30,965 nucleotides of DNA from Rhodospirillaceae bacterium UBA4468 (GCA_002389385.1 DGOK01000036.1:1-30965), one strand, 5' to 3'; positions 16,118 to 25,388 are shown, counted from the first letter of the stretch. Numbers and translations are program-made. The notes: generated by a model not told the origin, from the sequence alone.

Positions 16118-16645
16118 ATGACCAGTTTGCCCCACGCTACATTGGTTCTGGGCGGTGCGCGCTCGGGTAAGAGCCTGTATGCCGAAAGCCTTATTGAGGC
16201 CGAGGGCGGTGGGATTTATATCGCGACGGCGCAAGCCTGGGATAGCGAAATGACCGACCGAATCCAAGTGCACCGAACGCGTCGTGGGGATTTATGGAAA
16301 ACGCTTGAGGCACCGACGGATCTGATTGGTGCACTTTCATCAAAAACATGTAAGGGCCGAGATATCCTCGTCGATTGCCTAACATTGTGGATTACCAATC
16401 TGATGATGGATGGTCATGATGTTGACCGCGAGATCGCCATGCTTGTTGCTGCGATCCCAACACTTGACGCTCGTGTCGTTTTCGTTTCCAACGAAGTCGG
16501 TCTCGGGATTGTCCCTGAGAACGCAATGGCGCGACAATTCAGAGATTTCGCCGGTACAGCACATCAGCAGATTGCGACCGTCGCAAACCGTGTGGTGTTT
16601 ATTGCAGCTGGCTTGCCCATGATGATGAAGGATGAAGAGACATGA
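16118..16645 (+). CDS. cobU: Adenosylcobinamide kinase / adenosylcobinamide-phosphate guanylyltransferase CobU (CobP)
   Basis: Bifunctional cytosolic enzyme that phosphorylates adenosylcobinamide and then transfers GMP to make adenosylcobinamide-GDP. The 175 residues fit the family. The P-loop GGARSGKS is at residues 12-19; YIATAQAWDSEM (about 31-42) and HRTRRGDLWKTLE (about 48-60) contain the RxRR-like loop with the guanylylation-site histidine region. VDCLTLWITNLM and VSNEVGLGIVPENAMARQFRD are strongly conserved. Alphaproteobacterial nomenclature uses cobP. The start lies 2 nt after the cobC stop and the TGA overlaps the cobW ATG by 4 nt. Confidence 0.95.
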   Translation: MTSLPHATLVLGGARSGKSLYAESLIEAEGGGIYIATAQAWDSEMTDRIQVHRTRRGDLWKTLEAPTDLIGALSSKTCKGRDILVDCLTLWITNLMMDGHDVDREIAMLVAAIPTLDARVVFVSNEVGLGIVPENAMARQFRDFAGTAHQQIATVANRVVFIAAGLPMMMKDEET

Positions 16646-17664
16646 AAATACCTGCAACAGTAATTACGGGCTTTTTAGGTGCCGGAAAAACAACACTGAT
16701 CCGCCATATTCTGGCCAATGCAGATGGCCGTCGTATCGCCCTTATCATCAATGAATTTGGCGATATTGGTGTCGACCGCGAAGTCATTAATGGATGCGGG
16801 TTTGAAGGCTGTGATGATGACGATGTGATGGAACTTGCAAACGGATGCATCTGCTGCACCGTTGCTGATGATTTCTTGCCGACCATGGAAAAACTTTTGA
16901 ACCGCCCAAACCCACCCGAGCACATTGTCATTGAGACATCTGGACTGGCATTGCCAAAGCCGCTGGTGAAAGCATTTAACTGGCCTGAAATCAGATCAAA
17001 AGTAACGGTCGATGGCGTCGTTGCCGTGGTCGATGCGCCCGCTGTTGCAGCGGGTCGGTTCGCCGATGATCCTGATCACGTTCAGGAAGTTCGCGAAGCT
17101 GACAAGAATCTCGATCATCATTCGCCTTTAGAAGAAGTCTTTGAAGATCAGTTGCTGTGCGCCGACCTCGTGCTGCTGAATAAATCTGACGCAATTGCCG
17201 AAGCTGACAAGCAGGGCGTGCGCGATATCATCGCTCGCGAAGCCCGTCCTGGCGTTAAAGTTGTCGAGACAGTGAACGGGAATATTGATCTTAAGGTTTT
17301 GCTGGCCATGGACGCAGCTGTTGAAGACGACCTTGATCAGCGCCCATCTCATCATGACGGCGAAGACGAGCACGATCACGATGATTTTGAGAGCTTCAAT
17401 GTGAACTTAGGGGACGTCGAAGACCCGGACGCCCTAGAAGAGCGCATCAAGGCGACCACTGTTGCGCACGATATTTTGCGTGTGAAGGGCTTTGTGCATG
17501 TGCCGGGCAAGCCTATGCGACATGTTGTTCAGGCTGTGGGACCACGGATTGAACGCTATTTCGATCGTCCATGGGCCGGTGGCGAAACCCGCCAAAGCCG
17601 CCTTGTCATTATTGGTGTAACGGGCATGGATAAAGTCGCAATTGCCAAGGCACTTATTGGATAA
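16642..17664 (+). CDS. cobW: CobW, GTP-dependent metallochaperone of cobalamin synthesis
   Basis: A 340-residue COG0523/SIMIBI-class GTPase. Walker A GFLGAGKTT at 10-18, metal-binding CxCC motif as CICC at 69-72, NKSD guanine-specificity motif at 180-183, and a C-terminal CobW domain ending near GVTGMDK. A His/Asp-rich linker at about 237-248 (HHDGEDEHDHDD) may buffer metal. CobW proteins are proposed to deliver Co2+ to the CobNST chelatase, and its position directly before cobN fits that role. The ATG overlaps the cobU stop (ATGA); cobN starts 12 nt after its TAA. Confidence 0.94.
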   Translation: MKIPATVITGFLGAGKTTLIRHILANADGRRIALIINEFGDIGVDREVINGCGFEGCDDDDVMELANGCICCTVADDFLPTMEKLLNRPNPPEHIVIETSGLALPKPLVKAFNWPEIRSKVTVDGVVAVVDAPAVAAGRFADDPDHVQEVREADKNLDHHSPLEEVFEDQLLCADLVLLNKSDAIAEADKQGVRDIIAREARPGVKVVETVNGNIDLKVLLAMDAAVEDDLDQRPSHHDGEDEHDHDDFESFNVNLGDVEDPDALEERIKATTVAHDILRVKGFVHVPGKPMRHVVQAVGPRIERYFDRPWAGGETRQSRLVIIGVTGMDKVAIAKALIG

Positions 17665-17676
17665 GGTTCGCCGCTT

Positions 17677-20600
17677 ATGCATCTCTTAGCGGCACAACCG
17701 GGTGCCATCACCGACGGTGAAGAGGCCGTTGATCTGGGTCAAACCCCGGGTGAGATGGTATATATTTCTGCGGCAGATACCGAGCTCGCACTGCTTGCGG
17801 ATGCCAGTCGTCAATTGATGGCTGAGGGTCAAAACCTGCCGACGCTTCGCCTCGCGAACCTGATGCAGCTTGGCCATAATATGTCAGTCGACCTTTATGT
17901 CGATGAGGTTATCCAGCACGCAAAAATTGTCGTTATCCGCATTTTGGGCGGCTATGGCTATTGGCCTTATGGGGTTGAGCAGATCGCCGAGGTTTGTCGC
18001 AAACGTGGCATCCAGTTGGCAGTGCTACCCGGTGACGATCAACCCGACCCGGAACTGGCTACGTATTCAACGGTTGGCGCGGACGCGTTGCACCGGCTCT
18101 GGCATTACGGGATGCATGGCGGACCTGCGAACAGCCGCAACTTAATTCTCTATATGAAATCGTTGATTGCCGGTGGTGATGAGTGGCAAGAACCAACACC
18201 TTTGGTGCGCGCAGGCCTTTATTGGCCGGATGCCGATATGCCGTCCTTGGCTGATGTGCAAAAACATTGGCAGCCGGATCAGCCCGTTGTAGCGTTGGTA
18301 TTCTACCTCGCCCTCGTTCAGGCCGGAAATCTCGCTGCGGCAAATGCGATGATCACTGAATTGCAATCGGCTGGCCTTAATCCGTTACCGATGTTTGCAC
18401 AAAGCCTCAAAGATCCGGTTTCGTCTGAAACAGTTTCAAACATGTTTGCAGACGCCAAGCCGAGTGTGATTTTAAACGCGACTGGATTTGCTGTATCTGC
18501 CCCCGGTGCCGCGCGCTCCCCAACGCCTTTTGATGGGGCGGACTGTCCCATTTTGCAGGTGGTGTTTTCTGGTGGGAACAAGGAAAGCTGGCTTGAGGGC
18601 ACGCGCGGATTATCTGCCCGCGATATCGCCATGAACGTGGCTCTTCCCGAAGTCGATGGGCGCATCTTTACCCGCGCGGTATCGTTCAAGGGCCGGGCCC
18701 GCCGTGATGATGCGACCGAAAGCGATGTGGTTACGTACGAACCCGTTCAAGATCGCATGGCGTATGTTGCTAAACTGGCCTCGAACTGGGCCAAGTTGCG
18801 CGCCAAAACACCCTCTGAACGCCGCGTTGTGATGATCCTTGCGAACTATCCCAACAAGGATGCGCGACTGGGTAACGGCGTGGGTCTTGATACGCCAGCC
18901 GGGACGGTCTGCGTGTTGCAACGGCTTGCAGCTGAGGGATATCGCATCGGTGACGCGCCTAAAGACGGGGCTGAAGTCATTGATCGTTTAAAGGCTGGTC
19001 CTACAAACGATTTCCATGCATTGCCGACCCGAAACGTGACCGAGACACTTTCGCTTGCAGATTATCAAATCTGGTTTGGCGCCCTCTCAAAGTCCGTGCG
19101 AGATCAGGTGGCAGAACGCTGGGGTGCGCCCGAAACTGACCCCTTTTACCGAGCGGGTGACGTGGATTGTGGCAGCTTTGCCATTTCAGCGTATCGTTGT
19201 GGCAACATCGTCATCGGGCTCCAGCCTGCGCGCGGATACAATATCGATCCGGTGCAGAGTTATCACGATCCAGCATTGATTCCGCCGCACGGATACCTTG
19301 CATTCTATGCGTGGCTGGAGCGGGGCTTTGGTGCGGACGCTGTGTGTCATATGGGCAAGCATGGCAATCTGGAATGGTTGCCGGGAAAGGCTTTGGCATT
19401 ATCTGAAGACTGCTTCCCCGAAGCAGCCCTTGGCGCCATACCGCATATTTATCCGTTTATCGTCAATGATCCGGGCGAGGGCACGCAGGCCAAGCGTCGC
19501 GCTGCTGCCGTGATTATTGACCACCTGACGCCGCCGCTGACCCGTGCCGAAAGTTACGGGCCGCTTAAAGACCTCGAGCAACTGGTTGACGAATATTATG
19601 AGGCCGCAAGCGTTGATCCGCGTCGCATCAAAGTGCTGACAGAAAATATACTCACCCTCTGCCGTGCGACGGGACTGGATGAAGATATAGGGATCAGTGT
19701 TGATGAAAGTGAAGACGATGCGTTGGCAAAACTCGATGGCTATCTTTGTGAATTAAAAGAACTGCAAATTCGAGATGGCCTGCATGTATTTGGTGAGAGC
19801 CCAGTTGATCGATTGTTAGATGATTTGCTGGTCGCCCTCTTACGCGTACCGCGCGGCAAGGGCGAGGGGGCAGATGCCTCGTTGCACCGGGCATTGGCCA
19901 AAGACTTAAGCTTTGATTTCGATCCATTGGATTGTGACATGGCGGATCTTTGGGAAGGTCCGAAACCCGAAGTTATTTTGGCATTAACTGATGAGCCTTG
20001 GCGATCTCATGGGGACACGGTTGAGCGCTTGGAGTTGATGGCGAGCGCACTTGTTAGCGGAGACACCACCTGCGATCCGATATGGATACATACAGCTGAT
20101 GTGCTAGCATGGTTGGACGATGATCTTCGTGGTCGTGTCGCCGCATCAGGTGCGGCTGAACTTGATGGCATGATGACGGCTTTGGATGGCCGCTTTGTTG
20201 CACCGGGTCCATCGGGCGCACCCACACGAGGTCGCCCGGATGTGTTGCCGACAGGGCGTAATTTTTATTCCGTTGATACGCGGACAATCCCGACGCCTGC
20301 CGCGTGGGCGCTCGGCTGGAAATCGGCGGCGTTATTGATTGAACGGTACATGCAGGATAACGGCGCATGGCCAGAAACCATGGCGCTTTCGGCGTGGGGG
20401 ACATCGAATATGCGGACGGGCGGTGACGATATCGCCCAAGCGCTAGCCTTAATGGGCGTGCGTCCGACATGGGATAGTGCATCCCGGCGAGTCACTGGTT
20501 TTGAGATCATGCCGCTGGATTTGCTCGACCGGCCCAGGGTTGATGTGACATTGCGGATTTCTGGTTTTTTCCGAGATGCGTTCCCGGTCTTAATTGATCT

Positions 20601-21432
20601 TTTTGATAGTGCTGTACGCGCTGTTGCAGCCCTTGATGAGCCCGACGACATGAACGCGATTGCGGCACGGGTACGGGCTGAAAAAGAACGACTTATTGCC
20701 GATGGGGCTTCAGAAAAAGATGCTGACCGTCGTGCGGGGTTCTGCGTATTTGGCTCAAAGCCGGGGGCGTATGGTGCGGGCTTGCAGGCTTTGATTGATG
20801 AAAAAGGCTGGGAAACCGAGGCTGATCTGGCGCGCGCTTACGTTGCGTGGGGTGGATATGCTTATGGGGCGGGCGCAGAAGGTGCAGCTGAACATAAATT
20901 ATTCCAGACCCGATTGGGTAAAGTGCAGGCCGTCATTCACAATCAAGATAACCGTGAACACGATTTGCTGGATTCCGATGACTATTACCAATTCGAAGGC
21001 GGCATGACGGCGGCGGTGCATGCTGAGGCGGGCGCGCGCCCAGCCGTTTACCACAACGACCATTCAAGGCCTGAGCGACCTGTCGTGCGTGCTTTGGATG
21101 ACGAGATTGCGCGGGTTGTGCGGGCCCGTGTGGTCAACCCAAAATGGATCGATGGGGTCAGGCGTCACGGCTATAAAGGTGCGTTCGAGATGACCGCAAC
21201 GGTGGATTATTTATTCGCGTTTGCAGCCACCACGGGGGCTGTCAAAGACCATCATTTTGATTTGGTGTTTCAGGCGTATCTTGATGATGAGGATGTGCGG
21301 GCATTTCTGGAAGAGAAAAACCCGGATGCGCTCCATGACATCGCTGAGCGGTTACTGGAAGCGCAGGACCGTGGACTTTGGACGCCACGATTAAATTCAA
21401 CACGAGATATGCTGCAACGTTTGGGACGCTAG
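17677..21432 (+). CDS. cobN: Cobaltochelatase subunit CobN
   Basis: Large, porphyrin/corrin-binding subunit of the aerobic, ATP-dependent cobaltochelatase that inserts Co2+ into hydrogenobyrinic acid a,c-diamide. The 1251-residue length is typical. The CobN/BchH family signature HMGKHGNLEWLPGK is at about 557-570, preceded by GLQPARGYNIDPVQSYHD, and VPRGKGEG and the C-terminal FEGGMTAAVHAEAG block (near 1105-1118) are also characteristic. ATG 17677 has AAGG 10 nt upstream. It forms one run with cobW upstream and cobO downstream. The AAA+ partner subunits (the chelatase CobS and CobT, unrelated to the synthase genes of the same name) are not in the window. No frameshift was seen over its whole length. 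Confidence 0.97.
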   Translation: MHLLAAQPGAITDGEEAVDLGQTPGEMVYISAADTELALLADASRQLMAEGQNLPTLRLANLMQLGHNMSVDLYVDEVIQHAKIVVIRILGGYGYWPYGVEQIAEVCRKRGIQLAVLPGDDQPDPELATYSTVGADALHRLWHYGMHGGPANSRNLILYMKSLIAGGDEWQEPTPLVRAGLYWPDADMPSLADVQKHWQPDQPVVALVFYLALVQAGNLAAANAMITELQSAGLNPLPMFAQSLKDPVSSETVSNMFADAKPSVILNATGFAVSAPGAARSPTPFDGADCPILQVVFSGGNKESWLEGTRGLSARDIAMNVALPEVDGRIFTRAVSFKGRARRDDATESDVVTYEPVQDRMAYVAKLASNWAKLRAKTPSERRVVMILANYPNKDARLGNGVGLDTPAGTVCVLQRLAAEGYRIGDAPKDGAEVIDRLKAGPTNDFHALPTRNVTETLSLADYQIWFGALSKSVRDQVAERWGAPETDPFYRAGDVDCGSFAISAYRCGNIVIGLQPARGYNIDPVQSYHDPALIPPHGYLAFYAWLERGFGADAVCHMGKHGNLEWLPGKALALSEDCFPEAALGAIPHIYPFIVNDPGEGTQAKRRAAAVIIDHLTPPLTRAESYGPLKDLEQLVDEYYEAASVDPRRIKVLTENILTLCRATGLDEDIGISVDESEDDALAKLDGYLCELKELQIRDGLHVFGESPVDRLLDDLLVALLRVPRGKGEGADASLHRALAKDLSFDFDPLDCDMADLWEGPKPEVILALTDEPWRSHGDTVERLELMASALVSGDTTCDPIWIHTADVLAWLDDDLRGRVAASGAAELDGMMTALDGRFVAPGPSGAPTRGRPDVLPTGRNFYSVDTRTIPTPAAWALGWKSAALLIERYMQDNGAWPETMALSAWGTSNMRTGGDDIAQALALMGVRPTWDSASRRVTGFEIMPLDLLDRPRVDVTLRISGFFRDAFPVLIDLFDSAVRAVAALDEPDDMNAIAARVRAEKERLIADGASEKDADRRAGFCVFGSKPGAYGAGLQALIDEKGWETEADLARAYVAWGGYAYGAGAEGAAEHKLFQTRLGKVQAVIHNQDNREHDLLDSDDYYQFEGGMTAAVHAEAGARPAVYHNDHSRPERPVVRALDDEIARVVRARVVNPKWIDGVRRHGYKGAFEMTATVDYLFAFAATTGAVKDHHFDLVFQAYLDDEDVRAFLEEKNPDALHDIAERLLEAQDRGLWTPRLNSTRDMLQRLGR

Positions 21433-21466
21433 GTTATACTGGGGCGACTCTTAATCAGGAGACGAC

Positions 21467-22093
21467 ATGAGCAAAAAAGACGAGATGACCGAAGACGAAC
21501 TCAATGTCCGGCATGCCGAGAAGATGGCTAAGAAAAAAGCGGCGCGTGACAAGATCATCGCGACGAAAACCATCGAGAAGGGCCTTGTGATTGTCCATAC
21601 GGGCAAGGGCAAAGGCAAATCAACGGCGGCGATGGGCCTTGCTGTACGGGCGATTGGTAATGGCATGAAGGTTGGCATTGTTCAATTTGTCAAAGGGGTC
21701 TGGGAAACGGGCGAGCGTGTTGTTTTGGACAAGTTCCCTGACCTTTGCGTCATCAAGGCGATGGGCGAAGGTTTCTCTTGGGAAACTCAGGACCGTGAGC
21801 GCGATATTGCCGCTGCTCGTCATGCCTGGGAGATGGCGAAAGAAATGATTAACGATCCATCGTATAATATGGTGATCTTGGACGAGCTGAATATTGTCCT
21901 GCGTTACGAGAACCTGCCTTTAGACGAGGTCGTTGAGGTGTTGAAGAATAAGCCTGAAATGCTTCACGTCGCTGTCACAGGGCGGAATGCCAAAGACGAG
22001 TTGATCGACGTCGCAGACCTCGTGACCGAAATGACGCAGATTAAGCATCCGTTCCGATCCGGCGTAAAAGCGCAGGTCGGTATCGAATTTTGA
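21467..22093 (+). CDS. cobO: Cob(I)yrinic acid a,c-diamide adenosyltransferase CobO (BtuR)
   Basis: Transfers the 5'-deoxyadenosyl group from ATP to Co(I) of the corrinoid. The 208 residues include a Lys/Glu-rich N-terminal helix, the P-loop GKGKGKST at 46-53, IVQFVKGVWETGER (about 73-86), VILDELNIVLRY (about 138-149) and VTGRNAKDELIDVADLVTEM near 166-185, all typical of CobA/CobO/BtuR enzymes. The 34-nt gap after cobN contains AGGAG just before the ATG. The TGA is followed at once by a SYLF lipoprotein gene whose ribosome-binding site (GAGGAG, 22092-22097) overlaps the cobO stop. Confidence 0.96.
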   Translation: MSKKDEMTEDELNVRHAEKMAKKKAARDKIIATKTIEKGLVIVHTGKGKGKSTAAMGLAVRAIGNGMKVGIVQFVKGVWETGERVVLDKFPDLCVIKAMGEGFSWETQDRERDIAAARHAWEMAKEMINDPSYNMVILDELNIVLRYENLPLDEVVEVLKNKPEMLHVAVTGRNAKDELIDVADLVTEMTQIKHPFRSGVKAQVGIEF

Positions 22094-22104
22094 GGAGTAC
22101 CCCT

Positions 22105-22800
22105 ATGAATACCCGTCGCCGCTTTCTGTCTTTAACTGTCGCAGCCCTAGTGATGACCGGTCTTGTCGGTTGCCGCGAATTTGAAGTCGCCCCGTCGTTG
22201 AAAGCGGATCATCTGGTTGACCGCGCTGTCGCAACGGTTGAGCGTTTTCAAACCCTTGAGAGCATGCAGCGGTTTTCTGAGTACATGCCGGGCGCAGTTG
22301 CGGTCGCAGTGTTCCCAAGCGTGATCAAGGCAGGTTTCTTTATTGGTGGCGAGGGTGGCAACGGGCTTCTAACGGTTAAAAGACCGGATGGGACATGGAG
22401 CGCACCCGCCTTCTATACGATGGGGGCTGGTAGCTTTGGCATTCAGTTTGGCGCGCAGGATACCGAGATCATTATCGTGATCCGAAACCAAGGCGCATTG
22501 GAAGCAATCTTAGAGGATCAAGCCAAAATCGGTGCAGATGCAGGTGTGACAGCGGGTGTTTATGGCATTGGTGCTGAAGCATCGACAACGACGAATATGG
22601 GTGTCGATGTTCTGGCTTTTGCGAACGCCAAGATCGGCGGGTATGTCGGTGCCAGTGTTGAAGGTGCAGTCATTGCCCGACGTCAGGATATTAATGAGGC
22701 TGTATACGGGCATGGTAAAACGCCACGTGATATTGTCACCGATCCGAATGTAAGGCTGGCCCGTGCGGACCGGCTTTCGGCCCTGCTGAGTAAATATTGA
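22105..22800 (+). CDS. SYLF (YSC84-like) domain lipoprotein, probable Tat substrate
   Basis: A 231-residue protein beginning MNTRRRFLSL, a twin-arginine-like signal, followed by a hydrophobic stretch and the lipobox LVGC with the lipidated Cys at position 23. The mature part is a SYLF/YSC84 domain: PGAVAVAVFPSVIKAGFFIGG, GNGLLTVKRPDGTWSAPAFY and GIQFGAQDTEIIIVIRNQGA are family hallmarks. SYLF domains bind phosphoinositides or other lipids in eukaryotes; the bacterial role is not established. ATG 22105 is 7 nt after GAGGAG. The gene sits between cobO and cobQ, and its TGA overlaps the cobQ start by three bases, so it is co-transcribed with cobalamin genes although no B12 function is known. Confidence 0.85.
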   Translation: MNTRRRFLSLTVAALVMTGLVGCREFEVAPSLKADHLVDRAVATVERFQTLESMQRFSEYMPGAVAVAVFPSVIKAGFFIGGEGGNGLLTVKRPDGTWSAPAFYTMGAGSFGIQFGAQDTEIIIVIRNQGALEAILEDQAKIGADAGVTAGVYGIGAEASTTTNMGVDVLAFANAKIGGYVGASVEGAVIARRQDINEAVYGHGKTPRDIVTDPNVRLARADRLSALLSKY

Positions 22801-24281
22801 CGACACCTCCCAAAGGCCTCGCACCGGCGCTGATGTTTCAGGGTACGGGCTCGGACGTTGGCAAGTCGCTTTTAGTGGCCGGCCTGTGCCGCGCTTTCTC
22901 TAATCGCGGCCTCAAGGTCCGGCCTTTCAAGCCACAAAACATGTCGAACAATGCGGCCGTCACATCTGATGGCGGCGAGATTGGACGCGCCCAAGCGTTG
23001 CAGGCACTTGCCGCGCGGGTCCCATTAACGGTTCACATGAACCCTGTGCTGCTAAAGCCTCAATCCGAAATTGGTGCGCAGGTGATTGTTCAAGGCAAAG
23101 TCGTGGGTGCCGCGAAAGCTCGGGATTATTATAACTGGAAACCCAAGCTGATGGCCGGCGTGCTGGAAAGCTTTGAGATTATTCGAAGCGACATTGATCT
23201 GGTTTTGGTCGAAGGGGCGGGCAGCCCTGCCGAAGTTAATTTACGTCAAAGCGATATTGCCAACATGGGCTTTGCTGAGGTCGCCAATGTCCCGGTTGTT
23301 TTGATTGGTGACATTGATCGGGGCGGCGTGATCGCACAAATCGTCGGGACGCATGCGGTGATTTCGGATGCTGATCGTAAGCACATGGTCGGCTTTGTTG
23401 TGAACAAGTTTCGGGGTGATCCGAGCTTATTCGATGACGGCTTGAAAATTATTACCGAGAAAATTGGCGTCCCTTCACTCGGCCTTGTTCCTTATTTTAA
23501 TGGTGCTGGCATACTACCCAAAGAAGACGCCATGGCATTGGACAATCGCGCACCCTCAACACCTTCGGGCGAGATTGTGATCGCCGTGCCACGGCTGCCG
23601 CGCATTTCCAACTTTGATGATCTTGATCCTTTGATGGCTGAAGTAGATGTACGTGTTGAGATTATCGAGATGGGCACACCCATTCCAGCCGACGCGCATG
23701 TGGTCTTGCTGCCGGGCTCCAAGGCGACATTAGCTGACCTGGCGGCACTTCGAGAAATCGGATGGGATATTGATATTCTGGCGCATCATCGTCGCGGTGG
23801 TTTGGTTGTTGGCCTGTGCGGGGGCTATCAAATGCTCGGGCGCATACTCAGTGACCCGGACGGTATCGAAGGCCCGCCCTCAACAGCTGAAGGCCTTGGC
23901 TTACTGGACGTCGACACGGTTATGGGTGGCAGTAAGTCCCTGATTGAAACGACAGGCGTCGAGTATCTGACAGGTGAGTCTGTTCAGGGATACGAAATGC
24001 ATATTGGTAAGACGACGGGCGTGGATACGGCGCAGCCCTGGCTCACGCTTGAGGGTGCGCGCCCTGACGGTGCGATTTCAAAAGATGGTCGTGTGATGGC
24101 GGCGTACATGCACGGCGTATTTGCATCAAACGCATTTCGCCACGCTTTCCTTAACCGCATCAAAGATGGCCGCAGCGCCGAGACCGATTACAACGCACGC
24201 GTTGACGACGCATTGAATGGCTTGGCAGATCATCTTGAGAAACATATGGATTTGGATGCACTGCTCGCGATGGCGCGTTAG
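22797..24281 (+). CDS. cobQ: Cobyric acid synthase CobQ
   Basis: Glutamine-dependent amidotransferase that amidates the b, d, e and g side chains of adenosylcobyrinic acid a,c-diamide to give adenosylcobyric acid. The 494 residues carry an N-terminal dethiobiotin-synthetase-like ATPase domain (GTGSDVGKS at 16-24, FKPQNMSNNAAVT, IGDIDRGGVIAQ). The C-terminal class I-like glutaminase domain has the nucleophile Cys341 in VGLCGGYQMLG and His439 in YMHGVF. The TTG at 22797 is used as the start because it gives the family N-terminus (LAPALMFQGTGSD) and overlaps the upstream stop (TTGA). The gene ends in TAG 14 nt before a palindromic repeat. Confidence 0.96.
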   Translation: MTTPPKGLAPALMFQGTGSDVGKSLLVAGLCRAFSNRGLKVRPFKPQNMSNNAAVTSDGGEIGRAQALQALAARVPLTVHMNPVLLKPQSEIGAQVIVQGKVVGAAKARDYYNWKPKLMAGVLESFEIIRSDIDLVLVEGAGSPAEVNLRQSDIANMGFAEVANVPVVLIGDIDRGGVIAQIVGTHAVISDADRKHMVGFVVNKFRGDPSLFDDGLKIITEKIGVPSLGLVPYFNGAGILPKEDAMALDNRAPSTPSGEIVIAVPRLPRISNFDDLDPLMAEVDVRVEIIEMGTPIPADAHVVLLPGSKATLADLAALREIGWDIDILAHHRRGGLVVGLCGGYQMLGRILSDPDGIEGPPSTAEGLGLLDVDTVMGGSKSLIETTGVEYLTGESVQGYEMHIGKTTGVDTAQPWLTLEGARPDGAISKDGRVMAAYMHGVFASNAFRHAFLNRIKDGRSAETDYNARVDDALNGLADHLEKHMDLDALLAMAR

Positions 24282-24297
24282 ATTATTTTATATAACC

Positions 24298-24363
24298 GTC
24301 ACCCCGGCGAAGGCAGGGGTCCAGTGGGTCGATTTTCTGGATTCCGGCCTGCGCCGGAATGAC
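24298..24363. repeat. Paired palindromic intergenic repeat between convergent cobQ and cbiB, possible bidirectional terminator
   Basis: The left half starts GTCACCCCGGCGAAGG and ends GGGGTCCAG. The right half, CTGGATTCCGG through GGAATGAC, is its imperfect reverse complement. The right half is itself a hairpin with 8-bp arms ATTCCGGC and GCCGGAAT around CTGC; the left half pairs ACCCC with GGGGT. Elements of this form (GTCATTCCGGCG type) recur in many alphaproteobacterial genomes as I recall them. Sitting between convergent genes it may also end both transcripts. There is no long T tract. Confidence 0.75.
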
Positions 24364-24383
24364 GTGATGTGATGCGAAGGTGT

Positions 24384-25388
24384 TTAAACTCCCAGCCGCA
24401 CCAGAGCGATAACGCCGACGATGCCGCCCGTAATCAGGCACGCAACGCCGTACAGATAAAGCGCGCGTTCGATATCTTTGTGGGTTGCCTTGGCGCGTCC
24501 GTCGCCCATCCAGTCATCCGTGATGATTTCTGTGCCGTAGGTTCGAGGCCCCGCGAGGGCGAGGCCGAGGGCGCCTGCGACAGCACCTTCAGGCCAGCCG
24601 GCATTGAATGAACGATGTTTCTTGGCATCGCGCATAGCGGTCTTTATCGCAGCCTTTGGGTTTGCTGTCGGCACGAAAATCGCTGCTGCTGCAAAAATCA
24701 GTGCTGACAGTCGGGCAGGGATTACATTTAAAACATCGTCGAGCCGTGCCGCAGTAAAGCCGAATGCACGGTGCCGCGGTGTCTTATGGCCAATCATGCT
24801 GTCCATGGTGTTAACTGTTTTATAGACGAGAATACCGGGCAGGCCGAACAGCACATACCAGAAGATCGGTCCCGCCACCGCATCGCCAAAATTTTCAGCA
24901 AGGCTTTCAATCGCCGCACGGGCAACGCCTGGCGCGTCCAGTGTTTTTGGATCACGTCCAACGATATGCTTTACCGCGTCACGCCCGCCTTGCAGTCCAT
25001 CAAGTTCGAGGCCTTTGGCAACCCTGGCCACAGCATCATAAAGCCCTCGGCTGGCCAGCATTGTGACGAGGAGCGCGCATTCAATGACCCAACCCCATGG
25101 CACATGAAATGTCAGCCACATAATGCCAACACCAATTGCCGCACTAAGCGAAACCATGAATAAGACCACGAAGGCACCCCGGAGGGCGCGGTCCATCTCG
25201 GGGCGCTTGGGACGATTGAGCTTGTCGTCGAAGTAACCGATCAGGCTGCCGATAATGGCAATCGGGTGCTTGATCCGCTTAAAGATGAAAGCAGCTTCAC
25301 CGACATAGGCCTCTATTCCCATTGCCGACAAAAGAAGGATCAACGGATCAAAAGGCGACGTTGCGCCAGCGAAACCAAGTGTAACCAT
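24384..25388 (-). CDS. cobD: Adenosylcobinamide-phosphate synthase CbiB/CobD
   Basis: Membrane enzyme that attaches (R)-1-amino-2-propanol (phosphate) to adenosylcobyric acid. The 334 residues with five or so hydrophobic segments fit the family. Conserved blocks include HPIAIIGSLIGYFDDKLNR (near 41-59), VGRDPKTLDAPGVARAAIES, SLAENFGDAVAGPIFWY, YKTVNTMDSMIGHKTPR and NAGWPEGAVAGALG. The open frame extends to 25529, but ATG 25388 gives the usual N-terminus and length; its ribosome-binding site is weak. It is convergent with cobQ. The symbol cobD follows alphaproteobacterial usage (cbiB in enterics). The threonine-phosphate decarboxylase gene often found beside it is absent here. Confidence 0.93.
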   Translation of the reverse strand: MVTLGFAGATSPFDPLILLLSAMGIEAYVGEAAFIFKRIKHPIAIIGSLIGYFDDKLNRPKRPEMDRALRGAFVVLFMVSLSAAIGVGIMWLTFHVPWGWVIECALLVTMLASRGLYDAVARVAKGLELDGLQGGRDAVKHIVGRDPKTLDAPGVARAAIESLAENFGDAVAGPIFWYVLFGLPGILVYKTVNTMDSMIGHKTPRHRAFGFTAARLDDVLNVIPARLSALIFAAAAIFVPTANPKAAIKTAMRDAKKHRSFNAGWPEGAVAGALGLALAGPRTYGTEIITDDWMGDGRAKATHKDIERALYLYGVACLITGGIVGVIALVRLGV

